Shown: positions 25,101 to 41,107, counted from the stretch's first letter. The stretch is DNA of 64,000 bases from Calliopsis andreniformis (GCF_051401765.1 NW_027480546.1:992001-1056000); one strand, 5' to 3'. A program made the numbers and translations. Notes: generated from the letters alone by a model not told the origin.

Positions 25101-28100
25101 TGATTATTTCCGAACACATTAGGGTTATTATTATGATTATTATGATTATTACGGATCTTGGTATAATTATCATGGGTATTATGATCATCATTAAAATTAT
25201 TATGGTTACTATGATTATTGTTATTATTGCTATACTTATTAACATTACAATTACGATTATTATGATTATTGTAGTTATTATGATGATCACTACGATTATT
25301 ATGGTTGTTAGTATGATTATTAGGATCAACATTCAGATTATTATGGCTATTATGATTTTTATGGTTATTATTGCTATTATAATGATAAATATGATTATTT
25401 CCAAGTTTATTATGGTTATTATTATGATTATTACATTTATTATGATTATTATGATTATTATGGCAAGTATAATGCTTATGATGATTATTTCCAAGCTTAT
25501 TATGGTTATTAATATAATTATTATGATGATTATGGTTATTATAATTATTATGGGTACTATGGCTAGTATAACGGTTATTATGATTTTTTCAAAGCTTATT
25601 ATGTTTGTTATTATGGTTACTATGATTATTATGGATCTTGGTATAATTATGATGAATATAATGATCATCATTAAGATCATTATGGTTATTGCGATTATTA
25701 AGACTATTATGATTACTCTAGTTATTATGATTATAATGGTTATTATGGCTAGAATAAAGGTTATTATGATTATTTCAAAGCTTATTATGCTTATTATTAC
25801 GATTACTCTGATTATTGTATGTCTAGGTATAATTATGATGAATATTATGGTCATCATTAAGATTATTATGGTTATTACGATAATAATAATGATTATTAAG
25901 ATTGTTTCCATGACTATTCTGTTTATTATGATAATTACTATGATCATTATGGTTGTTAGAATGATTATTATGATCACCATTCTGATTATTATGGCTATTG
26001 TGATTTTTATGGCTATTATGACTATTATAATGATTATTACCATTATTTCCAAGTTCATTATTGTTATTATTACGACTATTACTATTATTACTGCTATTAT
26101 GACTATTATGGTTGTTATGGCAAGTATAATGTATATTATGATTATTTCCGAACACATTAGGGTTATTATTACGATTATTATGATTTTTACGGATCTTGGT
26201 GTAATTATGATGAATATCATGATCATCATTAAGATCATTATGGTTATTGCGATTATTATGACTATTATGATTATTCTAGTTATTACGATTATTATGGTTA
26301 TTATGGCTAGTATAAAGGTTATTATGATCATTTCAAAGCTTATTATGTTTGTTATTATGATTACTCTGATTATTATATGTCTTAGTATAATTATGATAAA
26401 TATTATGGTCATCATTAAGATCATTATGGTTATTACGATGATTATGGTTATTCCGTTAATAATAATGGTTATTAAGATTATTTCCATGACTATTCTGTTT
26501 ATTATGATGATTACTATGATCAATATGGTTGTTAGTATTATTATTATGATCACCATTCTGAATATTATGCCTATTGTTATTTTTATGGCTATTATGACTA
26601 TTGTAATGATTATTACGATTATTTCCAAGTTCATTATTGTTATTATTACGACTATTATGATTATTATGGCTATTATGACTATTATGGTTGTTATGGCTAG
26701 TATAATGTATATTATGATTATTTCCGAACCCATTATGGTTATTATTATGATTATTATGATTATTACGGATCTTGATGTAATTATCATGAATATTATGATC
26801 ATCATTAAGATTATTATGGTTACAATGGTTATTGTGATTATTGCTATGCTTATTAACATTACAATTACGATTATTATGATTATCGTAGTTATTGTGATGA
26901 TCACTATGATTATTATGGCTGTTAGTATGATGATTATGATCAACATTCTGATTATTATGGCTATTATGATTTTTATGGTTATTATTGCTATTATAATGAT
27001 AAATATGATTATTTGCAAGTTTATTATGGTTATTATTATGACTATTATGATTATTATAGTTATTATGATTATTATGATTATTATGGCTAGTATAATGCTT
27101 ATTATGATTATTTCCAAGCTTATTATGGTTATTATTATAATTATTGTGATTATTATGGCTATTACGAGTAGTATGGTTACTATGGCTAGTATAACGGTTA
27201 TTATGATTATTTCCAAGTTTATTATGGGTATTATTATGACTAGTATGATTATTATAGTTATTATGATTATTATGGCTAGTATAATGCTTATTCTGATTAT
27301 TTCCAAGCTCATTATGGTTATTACTATAATTATTATGATTATTATGGTTATTATGATTATTATGGTTACTATGGATAGTATAACGGTTAATATGATTATT
27401 TCAAAGCTTATTATGTTTATTATTATGGTTACTATGATTATTATGGATCTTGGTATAATTATGATGAATATCATGATCATCATTAAGATCATTATGGTTA
27501 TTGCGATTATTATGACTATTATGATTATTCTAGTTATTATGATTATTATGGTTATTATGGCTAGTACAAAGGTTATTATGATTATTTCAAAGCTTATTAT
27601 GTTTATTATTATGATTACTGTGATTATTATATGTCTTAGTATAATTATGATGAATATTATGGTCATCATTAAGATCACTATGGTCATTACGATGATTATG
27701 GTTATCACGTTAATAATAATGATTATTAAGATTATTTCCATGACTATTCTGTTTATTATGATGATTACTATGATCATTATGGTTGTTAGTATGATTATTA
27801 TGATCACCATTCAGATTATTATGGCTATTGTGATTTTTATGGTCATTATTGCTATTATAATGATAAATATGACTATTTCCAAGTTTATTATGGTTATCAT
27901 TATGACTATTATGATTATTATAGTTATTATGATTATTATGGCTAGTATAATGCTTATTATGATTATTTCCAAGCTTATTATGTTTATTATTATGATTACT
28001 CTGATTATTATATGTCTAGGTATAATTATGATGCATATTATGGTCATCATTAAGATCATTATGGTTATTACGATGATTATGGTTATTACGTTTATAATAA

Positions 28101-29630
28101 TGGTTATTAAGATTATTTCCATGACTATTCTGTTTATTATGATGATTACTATGATCAATATGGTTGTTAGTATTATTATTATGATCACCATTCTGATTAT
28201 TATGCCTATTGTGATTTTTATGTCTATTATGACTATTGTAATGATTATTACGACTATTTCCAAGTTCATTATTGTTATTATTACGACTCTTATGATTATT
28301 ATGGCTATTATGACTATTATGGTTGTTATGGCTAGTATAATGTATATTATGATTATTTCCGAACCCATTATGGTTATTATTATGATTATTATGGTTATTA
28401 CGGATCTTGATATAATTATCTTGAATATTATGATCATCACTAAGATTATTACTTTTGCTATGATTATTGTAATTATTGCTAATCTTATTAACATTACAAT
28501 TACGATTATTATGATTATTGTAGTTATTATGATGATCACTGTGATCATTATGGTTGTTAGTATGATTATTATGATCACCATTCTGATTCTTATGGCTATT
28601 GTGATTTTTATGGCTATTATGACTATTACAATGATTATTACGATTATTTCCAAGTTCATTATTGTTATTATTACGACTATTATGATTATTATGGCTATTA
28701 TGACTATTATGGTTGATATGGCTAGTATAATGTATATTATGAATATTTCCGAACCCAGTATGGTTATTATTATGATTATTACGATCATTACGGATCTTGG
28801 TATAATTATCATGGATATTATGATCATCATTAAGATTATTATGGTTACTATGATTATTGTGATTATTGCTATGCTTATTAACATTACAATTACGTTTATT
28901 ATGACTATTGCAGTTATTATGGTGATCACTATGATTATTATGGTTGTTAGTATGATTATGAGGATCAACATTCAGATTATTATGGCTATTATGATTTTTA
29001 TGGTTATTATTGATATTATAATGATAAATATGATTATTTCCAAGTTTATTATGGTTATTATTATGTCTAGTATGATTATTATAGCTATTATGATTATTAT
29101 GGCTAGTATAATGCTTATTATGATTATTTCCTAGCTTATCATGGTTATCACTATAATTATTATGAATATTATGGTTATTATGATTATTATGGTTACTATG
29201 GCTAGTATAACGGTTATTATGATTATTTCAAAGCTTATTATGTTTATTATTATGATTACTCTGATTATTATATGTCTAGGTATAATTATGATGAATATTA
29301 TGGTCATCATTAAGATCATTATGGTTATTACGTTAATAATATTGATTATTAAGATTATTTCCATGACTATTTTGTTTATTATGATGATTACTATGATCAT
29401 TATGGTTGTTAGTATGATTATCAGGATCAACATTCAGATTATTATGGCTATTATGATCTTTATGGTTATTATTGCTATTATAATGATAAATATGATTATT
29501 TCCAAGTTTATTATGGGTATTATTATGACTAGTATGATTATTATAGTTATTATGATTATTATGGCTAGTATAATGCTTATTCTGATTATTTCCAAGCTCA
29601 TTATGGTTATTACTATAATTATTATAGTAG
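22111..29630 (-). repeat. Irregular right-arm segment, single triplet phase
   Basis: A mixed succession of 390- and 675-type units and fragments in reverse orientation; boundaries lie near 23193, 23868, 24258, 24942, 25332, 27810, 28971 and 29433. Spacing is uneven (390, about 675, and longer fused stretches such as 25333-27810), unlike the regular array further right. The Met/Ile-rich plus-strand frame is open for 1949 codons from 23285 to 29134, which shows that every insertion or deletion here kept the triplet register. No large near-identical duplication was noticed inside it. Confidence 0.8.
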
Positions 29631-29650
29631 TATATTATGATCATCATTAA
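29610..29650. other. Illegitimate joint breaking triplet phase
   Basis: TTATTATAGTAGTATATTA at about 29619-29637 joins two unrelated points of the repeat unit. Left of it the sequence follows the TTTCCAAGCTCATTATGG monomer; right of it, it continues directly with GATCATCATTAAG, which normally lies far away in the unit. The Ile-rich minus-strand phase changes by one base across the joint. The words TAGTAGTATATTA are not standard for the array, so this is a non-homologous or microhomology joint and not an exchange in register. Confidence 0.75.
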
Positions 29651-31333
29651 GATTATTATGGTTACTCTGATTATTGTGATTATTGCTATGCCTATTAACA
29701 TTACAATTCCTATTATTATGATTATTGTAGTTATTATGATGATCACTATGACTATTATGGCTGTTAGTATGATTATCATGATCAACATTTAGATTATTAT
29801 GGCTATTATGATTTTTATGGTCATTATTGCTATTATAATGATAAATATGACTATTTCCAAGTTTATTATGGTTATCATTATGACTATTATGATTATTATG
29901 GCTAGTATAATGCTTATTATGATTATTTCCATGCTTATTATGGTTATTATTATAATTATTATGATTAATATGGTTATTATGATTAGTATGGTCACTATGG
30001 CTAGTATAACGGTTATTATGATTATTTCAAAGCTTATTATGTTTATTATTATGATTACTCTGATTATTATATGTCTAGGTATAATTATGATGCATATTAT
30101 GGTCATCATTAAGATCATTATGGTTATTACGATGATTATGGTTATTACGTTTATAATAATGGTTATTAAGATTATTTCCATGACTATTCTGTTTATTATG
30201 ATGATTACTATGATCAATATGGTTGTTAGTATTATTATTATGATCACCATTCTGATTATTGTGCCTATTGTGATTTTTATGGCTATTATGACTATTGTAA
30301 TGATTACTACGACTATTTCCAAGTTCATTATTGTTATTATTACGACTATTATGATTATTATGGCTATTATGACTATTATGGTTGTTATGGCTAGTATAAT
30401 GTATATTATGATTATTTCCGAACCCATTATGGTTATTATTATGATTATTATGGTTATTACGGATCTTGATATAATTATCTTGAATATTATGATCATCACT
30501 AAGATTATTACGGTTGCTATGATTATTGTGATTATTGCTAATCTTATTAACATTACAATTACGATTATTATGATTATTGTAGTTATTATGATGATCACTG
30601 TGATCATTATGGTTGTTAGTATGATTATTATGATCACCATTCTGATTCTTATGGCTATTGTGATTTTTATGGCTATTATGACTATTACAATGATTATTAC
30701 GATTATTTCCAAGTTCATTATTGTTATTATTACGACTATTACGATTATTATGGCTATTATGACTATTATGATTGATATGGCTAGTATAATGTATATTATG
30801 ATTATTTCCGAACCCATTGTGGTTATTATTATGATTATTATGATTATTACGGATCTTGGTATAATTATCATGGATATTATGATCATCATTAAGATTATTA
30901 TGGTTACTATGATTATTGTGATTATTGATATGCTTATTAAGATTACAATTACGATTATTATGATTATTGTAGTTATTATGATGATCACTATTATTATTAT
31001 GGTTGTTAGTATTATTATTAGGATCAACATTCAGATTATTATGGCGATTATGATTTTTATGGTTATTATTGCTATTATAATGATAAATATGGTTATTTCC
31101 AAGTTTATTATGGTTATTATTATGACTAGTATGATTATTATAGTTATTACGATTATCATGGCTAGTACAATGCTTATTATGATTATTTCCAGGATTATTA
31201 TGGTTCTTACTATAATTATTATGATTATTATGGTTATTATGATTATTATGGTTACTATGGCTAGTATAACGGATATTATGATTATTTCAAAACTTATTAT
31301 GTTTATTATTATGGTTACTTTGATTATTATGGA
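29651..31333 (-). repeat. Transitional units before the large higher-order repeat
   Basis: Consists mainly of 390/675-type units (29789-31030 and fragments) close in type to, but not collinear with, the 9774-bp repeat that starts after it. The stretch from about 30720 onward matches 37245-38485 inside the first 9774-bp copy at an offset of 6525 bp. Private variants shared by both are GATTGATATGGC, ACGATTATCATGGC and TCCAGGATTATTATGG. Confidence 0.78.
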
Positions 31334-31960
31334 TCATTGTATAATTATGATGAATATCATGATCATCATTAAGATCATTATGGTTATTGCGATGATTATG
31401 GTTATTACGTTAATAATAATGGTTATTAAGGTTATTTCCATGACTATTCTGTTTATTATGATGATTACTATTATCAATATGGTTGTTAGTATTATTATTA
31501 TGATCACCATTCTGATTATTATGCCTATTGTGATTTTTATGGCTATTATGACTATTGTAATGATTATTACGATTATTTCCAAGTTCATTATTGTTATTAT
31601 TACGACTATTATGATTATTATGGCTATTATGACTAGTATGGTTGTTATGGCAAGTATAATGTATATTATGATTATTTCCGTACCCAGTATGGTTATTATT
31701 ATGATTATTATGGTTATTACGGATCTTGGTATAATTATCATGGATATTATGGTCATCATTAAGATTATTATGGTTACTATGATTATTGTGATTATTGCTA
31801 TGCTTATTAAGATTACAATTACGATTATTATGATTATTGTAGTTATTATGATGATCACTATTATTATTATGGTTGTTAGTATGATTATTAGGATCAACAT
31901 TCAGATTATTATGGCTATTATGATTTTTATGGTTATTATTGCTATTATAATGATAAATAT
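30720..31960 (-). repeat. 1.24-kb duplicate of 37245-38485
   Basis: Offset 6525 bp. The match begins after 30716, where this copy has ACAATGATTATTACGATTATT just upstream against ATAATGATTATTACGTTTATT in the other. It ends near 31960, where this copy has GATTATTTGCAAG and the other GGTTATTTCCAAG. The duplicate crosses the start of the 9774-bp copy at 31334, so the chosen repeat border is a convenience of phase and not a sharp molecular boundary. Confidence 0.75.
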
Positions 31961-34900
31961 GATTATTTGCAAGTTTATTATGGTTATTATTATGACTATT
32001 ATGATTATTATAGTTATTATGATTATTATGATTATTATGGCTAGTATAATGCTTATTATGATTACTTCCAAGCTTATTATGGTTATTATTATAATTATTA
32101 TGATTATTATGTTTATTATGATTATTATGGCTACTATGGCTAGTATAACGGTTATTATGATTATTTCAAAGCTTATTATGTTTATTATTATGATTACTCT
32201 GATTATTATATGTCTAGGTATAATTATGATGAATATTATGGTCATCATTAAGATCATTATGGTTATTACGTTAATAATAATGATTATTAAGATTATTTCC
32301 ATGACTATTTTGTTTATTATGATGATTACTATGATCATTATGGTTGTTAGTATGATTATCAGGATGAACATTCAGATTATTATGGCTATTATGATCTTTA
32401 TGGTTATCATTGCTATTATAATGATAAATATGATTATTTCCAAGTTTATTATGGGTATTATTATGACTAGTATGATTATTAGAGTTATTATGATTATTAT
32501 GGCTAGTATAATGCTTATTCTGATTATTTCCAAGCTTATTATGGTTATTACTATAATTATTATGATTATTACGGTTATTATGATTATAATGGTTACTATG
32601 GCTAGTATAACGGTTATTATGATTATTTCAAAGCTTATTATGTTTATTATTATGGTTACTATGATTATTATGGATCTTGGTATAATTATGATGAATATCA
32701 TGATCATCATTAAGATCATTATGGTTTTTGCGATTATTATGACTATTATGATTATTCTAGTTATTACGATTATTATGGTTATTATGGCTAGTATAAAGGT
32801 TATTATGATCATTTCAAAGCTTATTATGTTTGTTATTATGATTACTCTGATTATTATATGTCTTAGTATAATTATGATAAATATTATGGTCATCATTAAG
32901 ATCATTATGGTTATTACGATGATTATGGTTATTCCGTTAATAATAATGGTTATTAAGATTATTTCCATGACTATTCTGTTTATTATGATGATTACTATGA
33001 TCAATATGGTTGTTAGTATTATTATTATGATCACCATTCTGAATATTATGCCTATTGTGATTTTTATGGCTATTATGACTATTGTAATGATTATCACGAT
33101 TATTTCCAAGTTCATTATTGTTATTATTACGACTATTATGATTATTATGGCTATTATGACTATTATGGTTGTTATGGCTAGTATAATGTATATTATGATT
33201 ATTTCCGAACCCATTATGGTTATTATTATGATTATTATGATTATTACGGATCTTGATATAATTATCATGAACATTATGATCATCACTAAGATTATTACGG
33301 TTACTATGATTATTGTGATTATTGCTAAGCTTATTAACATTACACTTACGATTATTATGGTTATTGTAGTTATTATGATGATCACTGTGATCATTATGGT
33401 TGTTAGTATGATTATTATGATCACCATTCTGATTCTTATGGCTATTGTGATTTTTATGGCTATTATGACTATTATAATGATTATTACGATTATTTCCAAG
33501 TTCATTATTGTTATTATTACGACTATTATGATTATTATGGCTATTATGACTATTATGGTTGATATGGCTAGTATAACGTATATTATGATTATTTCCGTAC
33601 CCAGTATGGTTATTATTATGATTATTATGATTATTACGGATCTTGGTATAGTTATCATGGATATTATGATCATCATTAAGATTATTATGGTTACAATGGT
33701 TATTGTGATTATTGCTGTGCTTATTAACATTACAATTACGATTATTATGATTATTGTAGTTATTATGATGATCACTATGATTATTATGGTTGTTAGTATG
33801 ATTATCAGGATCAACATTCAGATTATTATGGCTATTATGATCTATATGGTTATTATTGCTATTATAATGATAAATATGATTATTTCCAAGTTTATTATGG
33901 GTATTATTATGACTAGTATGATTATTATAGTTATTATGATTATTATGGCTAGTATAATGCGTATTCTGATTATTTCCAAGCTTATTATGGTTATTACTAT
34001 AATTATTATGATTAATATGGTTATTATGATTAGTATGGTTACTATGGCTAGTATAACGGTTATTATGAATATTTCAAAGCCTATTATGTTTATTATTATG
34101 ATTACTCTGATTATTATATGTCTAGGTATAATTATGATGAATATTATGGTCATCATTCAGATCATCATGGTTATTACGATGATTATGGTTATTATGTTAA
34201 TAATAATGGTTATTAAGATTATTTCCATGACTATTCTGTTTATTATGATGTTTACTATGATCATTATGGTTGTTAGTATTATTATTATGATCACCATTCT
34301 GATTATTATGCCTATTGTGATTTTTATGGCTATTATGACTATTGTAATGATTATTACGATTATTTCCAAGTTCATTATTGTTATTATTACGACTATTATG
34401 ATTATTATGGGTATTATGACTATTATGGTTGTTATGGCTGGTATAATGTATATTATGATTATTTCCGAACCCATTATGGTTATTATTATGATTATTATGA
34501 TTATTACGGATCTTGATGTAATTATCATGAATATTATGATCATCATTAAGTTTATTATGGTTACTCTGATTATTGTGATTATTGCTATCCTTATTAACAT
34601 TACAATTACGATTATTATGATTATTGTAGTTATTATGATGATCACTATGATTATTATGGCTGTTAGTATGATTATTATGATCAACATTCAGATTATTATG
34701 GCCATTATGATTTTTATGGTTATTATTGGTATTATAATGATAAATATGATTATTTCCAAGTTTATTACGGTTATTATTATGACTATTATGATTATTTTAG
34801 TTATTATGATTATTATGATTGTTATAGCTAGTATAATGCTTATTATGACTATTTCCAAGCTTATTATGGTTATTATTATAATTATTGTGATTATTATGGC

Positions 34901-37900
34901 TATTATGAGTAGTATGGTTACTATGGCTAGTATAACGGTTATTATGATTATTTCAAAGCTTATTATGTTTATTATTATGATTACTCTGATTATTATATGT
35001 CTAGGAATAATTATGATGAACATTATGGTCATCATTAAGATCATTATGGTTATTACTATGATTATGGTTATTACGTTAATAATAATAGTTATTAAGATTA
35101 TTTCCATGACTATTCTGTTTATTATGATGATTACTATGATCATTATGGTTGTTAGTATTATTATTATGATCACCATTCTGATTATTGTGCCTATTGCGAT
35201 TTTTATGGCTATTATGACTATTGTAATGATTATTACGATTATTTCCAAGTTCATTATGGTTATTATTACGACTATTATGATTATTATGGTTATTACGACT
35301 ATTATGGTTGTTATGGTAAGTATAATGTATATTATGATTATTTCCGTACCCAGTATGGTTATTATTATGATTATTATGTTTATTACGGATCTTGATATAA
35401 TTATCATGGATATTATGGTCATCATTAAGATTATTATGGTTACAATGGTAATTGTGATTATTGCTATGCTTATTAACATTACAATTACGATTATTATGAT
35501 TATCGTAGTTATTATGATGATCACTATGATTATTATGGCTGTTAGTATGATGATTATGATCAACATTCTGATTATTATGGCTATTATGATTTTTATGGTT
35601 ATTATTGCTATTATAATGATAAATATGATTATTTGCAAGTTTATTATGGTTATTATTATGACTATTATGATTATTATAGTTATTATGATTATTATGATTA
35701 TTATGGCTAGTATAATGCTTATTATGATTACTTCCAAGCTTATTATGGTTATTATTATAATTATTATGATTATTATGTTTATTATGATTATTATGGCTAC
35801 TATGGCTAGTATAACGGTTATTATGATTATTTCAAAGCTTATTATGTTTATTATTATGATTACTCTGATTATTATATGTCTAGGTATAATTATGATGAAT
35901 ATTATGGTCATCATTAAGATCATTATGGTTATTACGTTAATAATAATGATTATTAAGATTATTTCCATGACTATTTTGTTTATTATGATGATTACTATGA
36001 TCATTATGGTTGTTAGTATGATTATCAGGATGAAGATTCAGATTATTATGGCTATTATGATCTTTATGGTTATTATTGCTATTATAATGATAAATATGAT
36101 TATTTCCAAGTTTATTATGGGTATTATTATGACTAGTATGATTATTATAGTTATTATGATTATTATGGCTAGTATAATGCTTATTATGATTATTTCCAAG
36201 CTTATTATGGTTATTACTATAATTATTATGAATACTATGGTTATTAAGATTATTATGGTTACTATGGCTAGTATAACGGTTATTATGATTATTTCAAAGC
36301 TTATTATGTTTATTATTATGATTGCTCTGATTATTATATGTCTAGGTATAATTATGATGAATATTATGGTCATCATTAAGATCATTATGGTTATTACGTT
36401 AATAATATTGATTATTAAGATTATTTCCATGACTGTTTTGTTTATTATGATGATTACTGTGATTATTATGGTTGTTAGTATGATTATCAGGATCAACATT
36501 CAGATTATTATGGCTATTATGATCTTTATGGTTATTATGGCTATTATAATGATAAATATGATTATTTCCAAGTTTATTATGTGTATTATTATGTCTAGTA
36601 TGATTATTATAGTTATTATGATTATTATGGCTAGTATAATGTTTATTCTGATTATTTCCAAGCTTATTATGGTTATTACTATAATTATTATGATTATTAT
36701 GGTTATTATGATTATTATGGTTACTATGGATAGTATAACGGTTTTTATGATTATTTCAAAGCTTATTATGTTTATTATTATGGTTACTATGATTATTATG
36801 GATCTTGGTATAATTATGATGAATATCATGATCATCATTAAGATCATTATGGTTATTGCGATTATTATGACTATTATGATTATTCTAGTTATTACGATTA
36901 TTATGGTTATTATGGCTAGTATAAAGGTTATTATGATTATTTCAAAGCTTATTATGTTTATTATTATGATTACTCTGATTATTATATGTCTTAGTATAAT
37001 TACGATAAATATTATGGTCACCATTAAGATCCTTATGGTTATTACGATGATTATGGTTATTACCTTAATAATAATGATTATTAAGATTATTTCCATGACT
37101 ATACTGTTTATTATGATGATTACAATGATCATTATGGTTGTTAGTATGATTATTATGATCACCATTCAGATTATTATGGGTATTGTGATTTTTATGGCTA
37201 TTATGACTATTATAATGATTATTACGTTTATTTCCAAGTTCGTTATTGTTATTATTACGACTATTACGATTATTATGGCTATTATGACTATTATGATTGA
37301 TATGGCTAGTATAATGTATATTATGATTATTTCCGAACCCATTGTGGTTATTATTATGATTATTATGATTATTACGGATCTTGGTATAATTATCATGGAT
37401 ATTATGATCATCATTAAGATTATTATGGTTACTATGATTATTGTGATTATTGCTATGCTTATTAGGATTACAATTACGATTATTATGATTATTGTAGTTA
37501 TTATGATGATCACTATTATTATTATGGTTGTTAGTATTATTATTAGGATCAACATTCAGATTATTATGGCGATTATGATTTTTATGGTTATTATTGCTAT
37601 TATAATGATAAATATGGTTATTTCCAAGTTTATTATGGTTATTATTATGACTAGTATGATTATTATAGTTATTACGATTATCATGGCTAGTACAATGCTT
37701 ATTATGATTATTTCCAGGATTATTATGGTTCTTACTATAATTATTATGATTATTATGGTTATTATGATTATTATGGTTACTATGGCTAGTATAACGGTTA
37801 TTATGATTATTTCAAAACTTATTATGTTTATTGTTATGGTTACTTTGATTATTATGGATCATGGTATAATTATGATGAATATCATGATCATCATTAAGAT

Positions 37901-40900
37901 CATTATGGTTATTGCGATAATTATGGTTATTACGTTAATAATAATGGTTATTAAGGTTATTTCCATGACTATTCTGTTTATTATGATGATTACTATTATC
38001 AATATGGTTGTTAGTATTATTATTATGATCACCATTCTGATTATTATGCCTATTGTGATTTTTATGGCTATTATGACTATTGTAATGATTATTACGATTA
38101 TTTCCAAGTTCATTATTGTTATTATTACGACTATTATGATTATTATGGCTATTATGACTAGTATGGTTGTTATGGCAAGTATAATGTATATTATGATTAT
38201 TTCCGTACCCAGTATGGTTATTATTATGATTATTATGGTTATTACGGATCTTGGTATAATTATCATGGATATTATGATCATCATTAAGATTATTATGGTT
38301 ACTATGATTATTGTGATTATTGCTATGCTTATTAAGATTACAATTACGATTATTATGATTATTGTAGTTCTTATGATGATCACTATTATTATTATGGTTG
38401 TTAGTATTATTATTAGGATCAACATTCAGATTATTATGGCTATTATGATTTTTATGGTTATTATTGCTATTATAATGATAAATATGGTTATTTCCAAGTT
38501 TATTATGGTTATTATTATGACTAGTATGATTATTATAGTTATTACGATTATTATGGCTAGTACAATGCTTATTATGATTATTTCCAGGATTATTATGGTT
38601 CTTACTATAATTATTATGATTATTATGGTTATTATGATTATTATGGTTACTATGGCTAGTATAACGGTTATTATGATTATTTCAAAACTTATTATGTTTA
38701 TTATTATGGTTACTTTGATTATTATGGATCATGGTATAATTATGATGAATATCATGATCATCATTAAGATCATTATGGTTATTGCGATGATTATGGTTAT
38801 TACGTTAATAATAATGGTTATTAAGGTTATTTCCATGACTATTCTGTTTATTATGATGATTACTATTATCAATATGGTTGTTAGTATTATTATTATGATC
38901 ACCATTCTGATTATTATGCCTATTGTGATTTTTATGGCTATTATGACTATTGTAATGATTATTACGATTATTTCCAAGTTCATTATGGTTATTATTACGA
39001 CTATTATGATTATTATGGCTATTACGACTATTATGGTTGTTATGGTAAGTATAATGTATATTATGATTATTTCCGTACCCAGTATGGTTATTATTATGAT
39101 TATTATGGTTATTACGGATCTTGGTATAATTATCATGGATATTATGGTCATCATTAAGATTATTATGGTTACAATGGTTATTGTGGTTATTGCTATGCTT
39201 ATTAACATTACAATTACGATTATTATGATTATCGTAGTTTTTATGATGATCACTATGATTATTATGGCTGTTAGTATGATGATTATGATCAACATTCTGA
39301 TTATTATGGCTATTATGATTTTTATGGTTATTATTGCTATTATAATGATAAATATGATTATTTGCAAGTTTATTATGGTTATTATTATGACTATTATGAT
39401 TATTATAGTTATTATGATTATTATGATTAATATGGCTAGTATAATGCTTATTATGATTACTTCCAAGCTTATTATGGTTATTATTATAATTATTATGATT
39501 ATTATGTTTATTCTGATTATTATGGCTACTATGGCTAGTATAACGGTTATTATGATTATTTCAAAGCTTATTATGTTTATTATTATGATTACTCTGATTA
39601 TTATATGTCTAGGTATAATTATGATGAATATTATGGTCATCATTAAGATCATTATGGTTATTACGTTAATAATAATGATTATTAAGATTATTTCCATGAC
39701 TATTTTGTTTATTATGATGATTACTATGATCATTATGGTTGTTAGTATGATTATCAGGATGAACATTCAGATTATTATGGCTATTATGATCTTTATGGTT
39801 ATTATTGCTATTATAATGATAAATATGATTATTTCCAAGTTTATTATGGGTATTATTATGACTAGTATGATTATTAGAGTTATTATGATTATTATGGCTA
39901 GTATAATGCTTATTCTGATTATTTCCAAGCTTATTATGGTTATTACTATAATTATTATGATTATTATGGTTACTATGGCTAGTATAACGGTTATTATGAT
40001 TATTTCAAAGCTTATTATGTTTATTATTATTGTTACTATGATTATTATGGATCTTGGTATAATTATGATGAATATCATGATCATCATTAAGATCATTATG
40101 GTTATTGCGATTATTATGACTATTATCATTATTCTAGTTATTAAGATTATTATGGCTATTATGGCTAGTATAAAGGTTATTATTATTATTTCAAAGCTTA
40201 TTATGTTTATTATTATGATTACTGTGATTGTTATATGTCTTAGTATAATTATGATGAATATAATGGTCATCATTAGGATCACTATGGTTATTACGATGAT
40301 TATTGTTATTACGTTAATAATAATGGTTATTAAGATTATTTCCATGACTATTCTGTTTATTATGATGATTACTATGATCATTATGGTTGTTAGTATTATT
40401 ATTATGATCACCATTCTGATTATTATGGCTATTGTGATTTTTATGGCTATTATGACTATTGTAATGATTATTACGATTATTTCCAAGTTCATTATTGTTA
40501 ATATTACGACTATTATGATTATTATGGCTATTACGAGTATTATGGTTGTTATGGCTAGTATAATGTATATTATGATTATTTCCGAACCCATTATGGTTAT
40601 TATTATGATTATTATGATTATTACGGATCTTCATATAATTATCATGAATATTATGATCATCACTAAGATTATTACGGTTACTATGATTATTGTGATTATT
40701 GCTAAGCTTATTAACATTACAATTACGATTATTATGATTATTGTAGTTATTGTGATGATCACTGTGATCATTATGGTTGTTAGTATGATTATTATGATCA
40801 CCACACTGATTCTTATGGCTATTGTGACCTTTATGGTTATTATTGCCATTATAATGATAAATATGATTATTTCCAAGTTTATTATGGGTATTATTATGAC

Positions 40901-41107
40901 TAGTATGATTATTATAGTTATTATGATTATTATGGCTAGTATAATGCTTATTATGATTATTTCCAAGCTTATTATGGTTATTACTATAATTGTTATGAAT
41001 ACTATGGTTATTATGATTATTATGGTTACTATGGCTAGTATAACGGTTATTATGATTATTTCAAAACTTATTATGTTTATTATTATGGTTACTTTGATTA
41101 TTATGGA
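31334..41107 (-). repeat. Large higher-order repeat, 9774-bp form, copy A1
   Basis: The first copy of a 9774-bp higher-order repeat made of about nine to ten 390/675-class units and partial units. Internal borders lie near 31900, 32371, 33817, 34687, 36004, 36499, 37165, 37555, 38425 and 39766. Every one recurs in the next copy at exactly +9774 bp, and translations of the intervals between them are identical apart from one residue from a single base (GATCATTGTATAATT near 31331 against GATCATGGTATAATT near 41105). I did not align all bases. 9774 is a multiple of three, so the triplet phase continues through. Confidence 0.9.
37556..38425 (-). repeat. 870-bp sub-unit within the higher-order repeat
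   Basis: Unit starts at 37555 and 38425 (reading on the minus strand) are 870 bp apart, and the next similar segment, 38426-38728, is again alike over at least its first 300 bp (GGTTATTTCCAAG, TCCAGGATTATTATGG). The same 870-bp spacing separates 31030 and 31900. This is a local tandem doubling of a shortened unit, distinct from the 1065-bp period of the left arm. Corresponding units lie 9774 bp downstream. Confidence 0.7.

Noticed and set aside
23285..29134. Open frame of 1949 codons on the plus strand
   Set aside because: This is the right-arm equivalent of the Met/Ile frame, a reflection of ATT/ATG/GTT triplets. There is no plausible protein fold, and no signal, promoter or start context.
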